This document shows positions 13,820 through 18,737 of a stretch of DNA of 18,737 bases, one piece after another. The stretch spans positions 1 through 18,737 of the forward strand of contig JBGQDM010000063.1 of the NCBI GenBank assembly GCA_041495845.1, read 5' to 3'. The first letter of the stretch is position 1. Each line of letters begins with the position of its first letter. The translations under genes were made by a program, and so were the position numbers. The stretch comes from JBGQDM01 sp041495845. Lineage in GTDB: Bacteria > Acidobacteriota > Terriglobia > Terriglobales > Acidobacteriaceae. The notes below the pieces were generated by a model that ran no database searches, was not told the origin of the DNA, and saw only the letters and a list, made by a program, of their open reading frames with translations.

Positions 13820-14932
13820 TTACGGCTGCTCGACATTCTTTACCAGCAGCGGCTGGGCAGGTCCTTGTACCACCACTGCGGGCAGCTTTTGGCCATGCCC
13901 CCATCGCAGAAAATGATTTCCCCGGATGCGCCCGTCGCCGTGAGTTCGACCATCGGCCTTGATCAGTACCGCTGGGCCGTAAGCATCCATCACGAAATTG
14001 TTTTTCAGTTCCCACCCTCGAACATTGATTACCGCAATGCCCGCTGAAAACTGCCCGCCCCGTCCACCACGGCGGCACTGATTGCCGCGCAGGCGAATGC
14101 CCTCGGTCCGGTCTTCGTCCACAGAGTGCACCACCAGGTTGTACTCGCCGTCATCGGCTGCCGCGTTCCCAGCGATCAGCACATCTCGCGAGTCCTTCAC
14201 GTCGATCGTATTTTCACCGTTGCCGCCGCCCGTGTTGTGAATAATTGTGCCGTGTTCGGAATGCCAGACTGTGATCCCGTCTTCTCCTGCGGGCGCGATC
14301 CGGTTGTCAGCAATGCGAAAATCTGTGACCCCGCTGGCTAGATAAATGCCCCAGTGTTCCAACCCGCGGGACACGGGCACAATCTCATTTTTTTCCATGA
14401 CCAAGTGCGCGATGGTTCCACGCTGGGAGTAGGCGTAGATCCCAGCCGAGACACCCAGGCCGGGTCGCGTGCTCTCCACCTTGATCTTGCAGTTGCGGAC
14501 CACAATGTCCCGCACCGTTCCGCCTCCAAGATAGATTCGGACCCCTTCGACGGTGCCGCGCGTTTCCAGTTCTTCGTAGACCACATGGCTCCGCTGGTTG
14601 TTATCAATGGCGGCCTCAGGAACGTATCGCTGGTCCTCGCTGCCGAGCACAGGTTTTGCGCCGCGTCCATATGCCGTGAAGATGATTGGGTGCTCTGGCG
14701 AGCCGGAACGGCGCGGCCGGAGCGTCTCCTGCCAGGAATCTCCGCGCCGGAACCGAACGCGGTCGCCCGGCAAAAATTCCGCGCGGGTTACCCGCGCCAC
14801 CGTTTTCCACGCACGCCGGGCAGAGAGCCCGTCATTTTGGTCGAGACCGCTGGTGGAACTGACGAAGTAGTCCCGTGCTGCCCCTGGCTGCGCTGCTGCG
14901 GCCAGCAGGAAGAGCAAGCTAACGCGGAACAC
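13820..14932 (-). CDS. secreted right-handed parallel beta-helix protein
   Basis: A 370-residue exported protein. The N terminus is a signal peptide (VSLLFLLAAAA core, likely cleavage after A19), followed by Y-F-V-S-S-T-S-G...N-D-G-L-S and A-W-K-T, the usual opening of pectate-lyase-like beta-helix proteins. From about residue 90 onward there are repeated short strands of the type V-R-N-C-K-I, I-A-D-N-R-I, I-H-N-T and L-R-G-N-Q, with Asn ladders, to the C terminus. Such proteins are polysaccharide lyases, hydrolases or epimerases, but no catalytic set can be named here. The start is GTG with GAGG six nt upstream, inside the end of the preceding glycosyltransferase gene. Being last in the operon suggests it trims or modifies the exported polymer. 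Confidence 0.85.
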   Translation of the reverse strand: MFRVSLLFLLAAAAQPGAARDYFVSSTSGLDQNDGLSARRAWKTVARVTRAEFLPGDRVRFRRGDSWQETLRPRRSGSPEHPIIFTAYGRGAKPVLGSEDQRYVPEAAIDNNQRSHVVYEELETRGTVEGVRIYLGGGTVRDIVVRNCKIKVESTRPGLGVSAGIYAYSQRGTIAHLVMEKNEIVPVSRGLEHWGIYLASGVTDFRIADNRIAPAGEDGITVWHSEHGTIIHNTGGGNGENTIDVKDSRDVLIAGNAAADDGEYNLVVHSVDEDRTEGIRLRGNQCRRGGRGGQFSAGIAVINVRGWELKNNFVMDAYGPAVLIKADGRTHGDGRIRGNHFLRWGHGQKLPAVVVQGPAQPLLVKNVEQP

Positions 14933-14940
14933 GATGCGCC

Positions 14941-17388
14941 TCAGGCCGCACCACGCTGGTGGGGTCTGACTTTGACGCTGGCCGGTGGCCGGCGTTGCCC
15001 ATCCAGCGCTGGCGCCACACCTGCCAGGGCCCGGTAGGCTTGGTCAATCTGCGACACGATCTCCGGCCACATGTAGGACTGCGCCACCCGTCGCTGCGCC
15101 GCTTCTCCCGCCTGCTGGCGAATCTCAGGATCTCCCAGCAGCAGTTGCAACATGCGCGTCAGATCGGCAGCGTTACCGTGCTCGAAGGTGAACCCCGCAC
15201 CTTCCACCAATTCAACATTTTCAGGAATGTTGCTGGTGAGTACGCAAACCCCCGCCCCCATGGCGTCCAGCAGTGCCAGTGACAGACCCTCCAGATCCGA
15301 CGGCAGGACGAACACCGCCGCCTGGGTCAGCAGTTCATCGAGGGCCGCTCCCGTGACCCAATCCAGGAAGATGACGCGCTCGCTGGCATGGCGCTTCAAT
15401 TTCCGGACGTAGTCGTCGGTGTAACTGGAGCCTCCCGCCAGGACAAGCTTTACGTTCGGCTGCGCTTCCAGCCGCTCGAACGCCTCCACGAGCAAGTGGC
15501 AGTTCTTCTCCGGTGAAAATCTGCCGAGGAAAAGAACGCATCCGTGCAAGTCCAAACCCTGCTCTGCCAGGGGGCTGGCCTGCGGTGGCTTCCGGAGCCG
15601 CGTCCCATTCGGAACATAAAGAGTCTCTTTGCCGTGCCGCACGCGAAAATAGTTCTGCAAGGTGCGCGACACGACCATGGTCTGCGAAGGCAGGCGCGCC
15701 GCCGCCATTTCGCCCGCACGCAGGACCCACGCCGCCATCCAGCCCCACTTCTTGCGCTGCCAGTCCAGGCCCTGCACCGTCACCGCCGTCTTGATGCCGA
15801 AGCACCGTGGAATCCAGGAGAACAGCGCCGGCCCCAGTGCATGGAAGTGAACGATGTCATAACCGGCGCGGCAAGCATGCAGTGTGCTCAGCAGGGTATG
15901 AATCAGCGTATCCAAGTGCTTCGTCCGCACTGTGGGTAGCCGCAGAAGGCGCATGCCGTTGTATTCCGCTTGCGCCGGGGTGAAATATTTCCGGCAATAG
16001 ACGGTGACTTCGTTGCCCTGCTGCGCCAATAGCTGGCCCACCTCTTCGTAATAGACTTCGATGCCGCTGTAGCGCGAAATCACGCCGCGCCCGCCGATAA
16101 ATGCCACCCGCAAGGGTCGCTGCGGTTGCACGGGAGCCTTGACCGTTCGCGGAAGGCTTCGCCGAGCCGCCGTTTCCGCGTAAAGCCGCACCAGGGCGCG
16201 GTAATGCGACTCCGGATCATGCTGAGTTTCCACCAGTTCGCGGCCCTTCAGTCCCATGGCATGCGCCAACTCCGGCCGCTGATGCAGAAAGCGCAGGGAG
16301 ACTGCCAGATCCAAAACCTTACCCGGTGGGTAGAGCAATCCAGTTTCACCATGCTGCACCAATTCGCGGCGCGAGCCCAGGTCGCTGGCCACCACCGTGC
16401 GTCCGTGCGCATACGCTTCCAAAATGCTCTTGCCCAGGGTTTCGTATGCGTGTGACGGCAGCACGGTAAAGGCGCTCTGCGCGATGAGCGCGTGCAGCCC
16501 TTCCGGATCGACGTGGCCGAGAAAGATGACGTTGGACAACTCCAGCCGCTCGGCCAGGTCTTCCAGCTCACGTTTCTGCGGGCCCTCGCCGGCGATCAGC
16601 AACTGCGCATGCCGCACGTCGCGCATGGCATGCAGTAAGTCGGACACACCTTTCTCCGGCGACAACCGCCCGAAGTAGAGAATCGGCGCGTCTGTCGCCG
16701 GTGGCGTCACCGGCTCCGCAGGGATCCGCTGAAAGTGGTAGAGAAACTCCACCTGCTCGCGCGGCCATCCGCTCTGCACCATCTTGTCGCGGACAAAACG
16801 GCTCGGCGCCAGGAACCGGTCTACACATTTCTTGTACGTTCCCAGCCAGCGTTGGGTGTAGGCTTCCGCGGCCAGCACTGCCGCTTGTGCCGTCCCGCCA
16901 GAGTAGCAGCCGGCACTCACGACGTGCCAGTAGCTTCCCATGCAGCAACGCTCACAGGGCTCCCCCTGCCGCACAAAATTGTAGGTTGGGCACAGCATCT
17001 TGAAATCATTCAGGTGGTAGATCACGGGCACGTGTTGCGCCCGCAACTCCCAAAAAACCGACGGCGAAAGGTGATGGTAGATGTTGCGCACATGCGCCAC
17101 CTCCGGCCGGAACTCGCGAATCAGCCGGCGCAGTCGCAACCGCGTCTGGCGCGAGTAGATGGCGTGCGCCGCCAGCCGTACTTTGCCGGGCAAGGAAAGC
17201 CGCCGGTCTTTGAAGTCCACACGGGGCGCGGCAAACTCCGCGTACGGCATGTCCTCCCCGCGCGGGTCTGCCATCGAGAACAGGGCGACCTCATGGCCCC
17301 GCTCCTGCATCAGCTTCATCAGCTCCAGCAGGTAGACTTCCGTCCCGCTGAATGGATAGTTGTACTTGTTGCAGTAGAGCACCCGCAT
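14941..17388 (-). CDS. tandem glycosyltransferase (two GT4-type GT-B domains in one chain)
   Basis: An 815-residue protein with two complete GT-B glycosyltransferases. The first half (1-410) has an N-terminal FSGTEVY segment, the H125-x2-D128-F-K...C133-P and C145-x2-C148 motif common in polysaccharide GT4 enzymes, FGRLSPEKG (239-247), and E316-x7-E324. The second half (about 427-790) has its own GGRGVISRYSG start, LGRFSPEK (621-628), and E700-x7-D708, where the usual second Glu is Asp. Both domains would be cytoplasmic sugar transferases acting on a lipid-linked oligosaccharide. The preferred start is ATG at 17386-17388; the first 97 nt of the gene lie inside the 3' end of the upstream glycosyltransferase gene. 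The downstream beta-helix gene begins eight nt after the stop. Confidence 0.9.
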   Translation of the reverse strand: MRVLYCNKYNYPFSGTEVYLLELMKLMQERGHEVALFSMADPRGEDMPYAEFAAPRVDFKDRRLSLPGKVRLAAHAIYSRQTRLRLRRLIREFRPEVAHVRNIYHHLSPSVFWELRAQHVPVIYHLNDFKMLCPTYNFVRQGEPCERCCMGSYWHVVSAGCYSGGTAQAAVLAAEAYTQRWLGTYKKCVDRFLAPSRFVRDKMVQSGWPREQVEFLYHFQRIPAEPVTPPATDAPILYFGRLSPEKGVSDLLHAMRDVRHAQLLIAGEGPQKRELEDLAERLELSNVIFLGHVDPEGLHALIAQSAFTVLPSHAYETLGKSILEAYAHGRTVVASDLGSRRELVQHGETGLLYPPGKVLDLAVSLRFLHQRPELAHAMGLKGRELVETQHDPESHYRALVRLYAETAARRSLPRTVKAPVQPQRPLRVAFIGGRGVISRYSGIEVYYEEVGQLLAQQGNEVTVYCRKYFTPAQAEYNGMRLLRLPTVRTKHLDTLIHTLLSTLHACRAGYDIVHFHALGPALFSWIPRCFGIKTAVTVQGLDWQRKKWGWMAAWVLRAGEMAAARLPSQTMVVSRTLQNYFRVRHGKETLYVPNGTRLRKPPQASPLAEQGLDLHGCVLFLGRFSPEKNCHLLVEAFERLEAQPNVKLVLAGGSSYTDDYVRKLKRHASERVIFLDWVTGAALDELLTQAAVFVLPSDLEGLSLALLDAMGAGVCVLTSNIPENVELVEGAGFTFEHGNAADLTRMLQLLLGDPEIRQQAGEAAQRRVAQSYMWPEIVSQIDQAYRALAGVAPALDGQRRPPASVKVRPHQRGAA

Positions 17389-18589
17389 GGTTTTCCGTTC
17401 CTTGCCGCGCCAGCCTTTCCAGAAGGACGGTCCGGAAATGCCGCAGGTTCGTCTCCCGACTGAAGTAACGGCGCACATGTTCGCGCGCCGCCTGCCGCAG
17501 CGGCCCCAGCCCGGAGCGTGTCCGCCGGATCAGGCAGAGCCGTTGCGTAAATTGTTCGATGGACCCCGCTTCAAAAAGAAATCCAGTGATGCCGTCGCGC
17601 ACCAGTTCGGGCACGCCCGTGATGGCCGGCGCCAGGACCGGCCGGCCTTCTGCCATGGCTTCCATCAGGGTCAGCGGAATGCCTTCGCTGCGGCTGGTAA
17701 GCACAACCACGTCGGCGTCACGATAGAGAAACCGGAGCCGTTCGCGCTGCACGTGACCGAGAAGTTGCACCTCGTCTTCCAGTTTCAACCGGCGCAGCTG
17801 GCGCTCCAAATTGCCAAGCTCTGGTCCGGAGCCCGCAATCAGGCAGCGAAACGGCTCACCCGCGTCCTTCAGCTGTTTGCAGGCGTCGAGCAGAAAAGCG
17901 TGGTTCTTGACTGGGTGCAGCCGCCCCACCGCCAGCAACCGCAACACGCGGTGGGTGGAAATCTCGCCGCATCGGCTTGCCTGCGACGGAATGGACACGC
18001 CCATGCGCTGCAGCACCACCTTGCTGGAATTTACCTCTGGAAATCGGGTCAGCAGGAACTTCCGGTTGTATTCGGAGACGGTGAAGCAGAGCGCGCAGGT
18101 TTTGAGCTTCAGGTCGAGATAAGGCGCGTCGAGCAGCAGGTCGGAGCCATGGAGGGTAAAGCTGAATGGCACTTGCAACATCCGCGCCGCGACCATCGCC
18201 ACCCACGACGCCGCGTAGCCGTGATGGGCGTGAATCTGCTGCACGCCCCTTTTCCCAAGCGCCAGGGCAAAGCACATGCCCAGCACGGTGTGGCCCAGGG
18301 CGCGAATTTTCGCGCCCCAGGGTTCGCGCCCCGACAAGATTCTCTGCCACACCTCTCGCAGCGCCTGCCGCCGCCGCGCGCACAACCAGAGGGCGCGCAC
18401 CAGCAGCACCGGCGAAGGTGGAATCAGGCACAGCGCCCCGCTTTTCCGCGTAGGCCGCAAACTGCAGGCCACCACGCCGACGCCTTCACCCATAAGTTCA
18501 CGAATCTCTTCGCCCACATAAGGCTCGACTGGGCTGGGGTATTGGTTGGCGAAATAAGCGAGAACCACCGGCTGGCGTCGCGAACTCAT
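17291..18589 (-). CDS. GT4-family glycosyltransferase
   Basis: A 432-residue GT-B enzyme of the exopolysaccharide-biosynthesis type. The acceptor-side N-terminal domain contains IHAHHG (119-124) and LHGSD (146-150). The nucleotide-sugar domain has VGRLHPVKNH (221-230), AGSGPE (252-257), and the E302-x7-E310 motif followed by GRPVLAPAITGVPELV. The start ATG at 18587-18589 overlaps the stop of the gene before it (ATGA) and is preceded by an AGGGGG ribosome site. Its last 32 residues overlap the next gene and carry no family feature, so the extended C terminus may be dispensable. Sugar and acceptor specificity are not readable from sequence. Confidence 0.9.
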   Translation of the reverse strand: MSSRRQPVVLAYFANQYPSPVEPYVGEEIRELMGEGVGVVACSLRPTRKSGALCLIPPSPVLLVRALWLCARRRQALREVWQRILSGREPWGAKIRALGHTVLGMCFALALGKRGVQQIHAHHGYAASWVAMVAARMLQVPFSFTLHGSDLLLDAPYLDLKLKTCALCFTVSEYNRKFLLTRFPEVNSSKVVLQRMGVSIPSQASRCGEISTHRVLRLLAVGRLHPVKNHAFLLDACKQLKDAGEPFRCLIAGSGPELGNLERQLRRLKLEDEVQLLGHVQRERLRFLYRDADVVVLTSRSEGIPLTLMEAMAEGRPVLAPAITGVPELVRDGITGFLFEAGSIEQFTQRLCLIRRTRSGLGPLRQAAREHVRRYFSRETNLRHFRTVLLERLARQGTENHAGALLQQVQLSIQRDGSLPAGADEADAGAGP

Positions 18590-18737
18590 GACTCGCCCCC
18601 TTCCCGGGCCTGGATCTCAAAGGTGAAGCGAGCTTCGAACGGGAGCTCAACTTCGGCTGAATAAATGGCGACCGTCGCTGGCGTGACCCGCGCGGAAGTC
18701 AGCGCTACCCACCCTTGCAGCGGTTTCTGCTCGCCCC
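18586..18737 (-). CDS. 3' end of an unidentified gene, upstream member of the polysaccharide operon
   Basis: The last 49 codons of a minus-strand reading frame enter from the right edge and end in a TGA that shares four bases (ATGA) with the start of the glycosyltransferase gene. The visible residues alternate hydrophobic and polar in a beta-strand-like pattern (VALTSARV, ATVAIYSAEVELP, EARFTFEI), ending AREGGES. The overlap and codon usage like its neighbours support a real gene in the same operon. A C-terminal beta-rich domain, as in heparinase or alginate-lyase-like enzymes, is possible, but too little is in view to decide. Confidence 0.65.
   Translation of the reverse strand, partial: GEQKPLQGWVALTSARVTPATVAIYSAEVELPFEARFTFEIQAREGGES

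Noticed and set aside
13806..13860. Repeated ACATTCTTTAC and GCTGCT/AGCAGC pairing at the convergent gene ends, considered as a terminator
   Set aside because: The loop is long, there is no T-tract after the stem, and most of it is coding sequence of the beta-helix gene.
17387..18664. Plus-strand open frame (425 codons) opposite the GT4 glycosyltransferase
   Set aside because: Gln/His/Arg/Pro-rich shadow of a well-supported glycosyltransferase, without recognisable motifs.
1..18737. CRISPR arrays, insertion sequences, attachment sites next to the tRNA
   Set aside because: No regularly spaced repeats, transposase or integrase motifs were found, and no copy of the tRNA-Sec 3' end recurs in the window.

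Overview
The window is dense, GC-rich bacterial chromosome, most likely from an Acidobacteriota species. The strongest taxonomic clue is a tandem NAD+-I riboswitch (nadA motif) immediately upstream of nadA. That RNA class is known only from this phylum, and its first domain here matches the conserved core and fold closely. A CCA-encoding selenocysteine tRNA and the frequent GTG/TTG start codons fit, but are less diagnostic.

Left part (1-2108): the 5' part of a PhzF-family isomerase gene runs off the left edge on the minus strand. Then come a selenocysteine tRNA (selC) with a plausible promoter, a PLP-dependent low-specificity threonine aldolase, and a divergent pair of small genes: a basic Lys-rich protein and a protein with paired cysteines.

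Electron-transfer block (2212-6151, plus strand): etfB, a two-helix membrane protein, etfA and a fused flavoprotein/ferredoxin ETF:quinone oxidoreductase. Together they would pass electrons from acyl-CoA and related dehydrogenases to the quinone pool. The small membrane protein inside the etf pair and the extra cysteines in the oxidoreductase are the unusual points.

Cofactor block (6152-8898, plus strand): moaA (molybdopterin) behind a 305-nt leader with foldable structure, then nadA (quinolinate synthase) behind the NAD+-I riboswitch. Convergent to nadA is a two-gene minus-strand operon: an FAH-family hydrolase followed by a LeuA/NifV-type Claisen-condensing DRE-TIM enzyme of unassigned substrate.

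Right part (11334-18737): a membrane-anchored protein carrying both a c-di-GMP phosphodiesterase (HD-GYP) and a diguanylate cyclase (GGDEF) domain converges on a tightly packed minus-strand surface-polysaccharide operon. That operon holds the 3' end of an unidentified gene, a GT4 glycosyltransferase, a tandem GT4-GT4 fusion, and a secreted right-handed parallel beta-helix protein. Its reading frames overlap or nearly touch, which implies translational coupling. No mobile element, CRISPR array or rRNA gene was seen.
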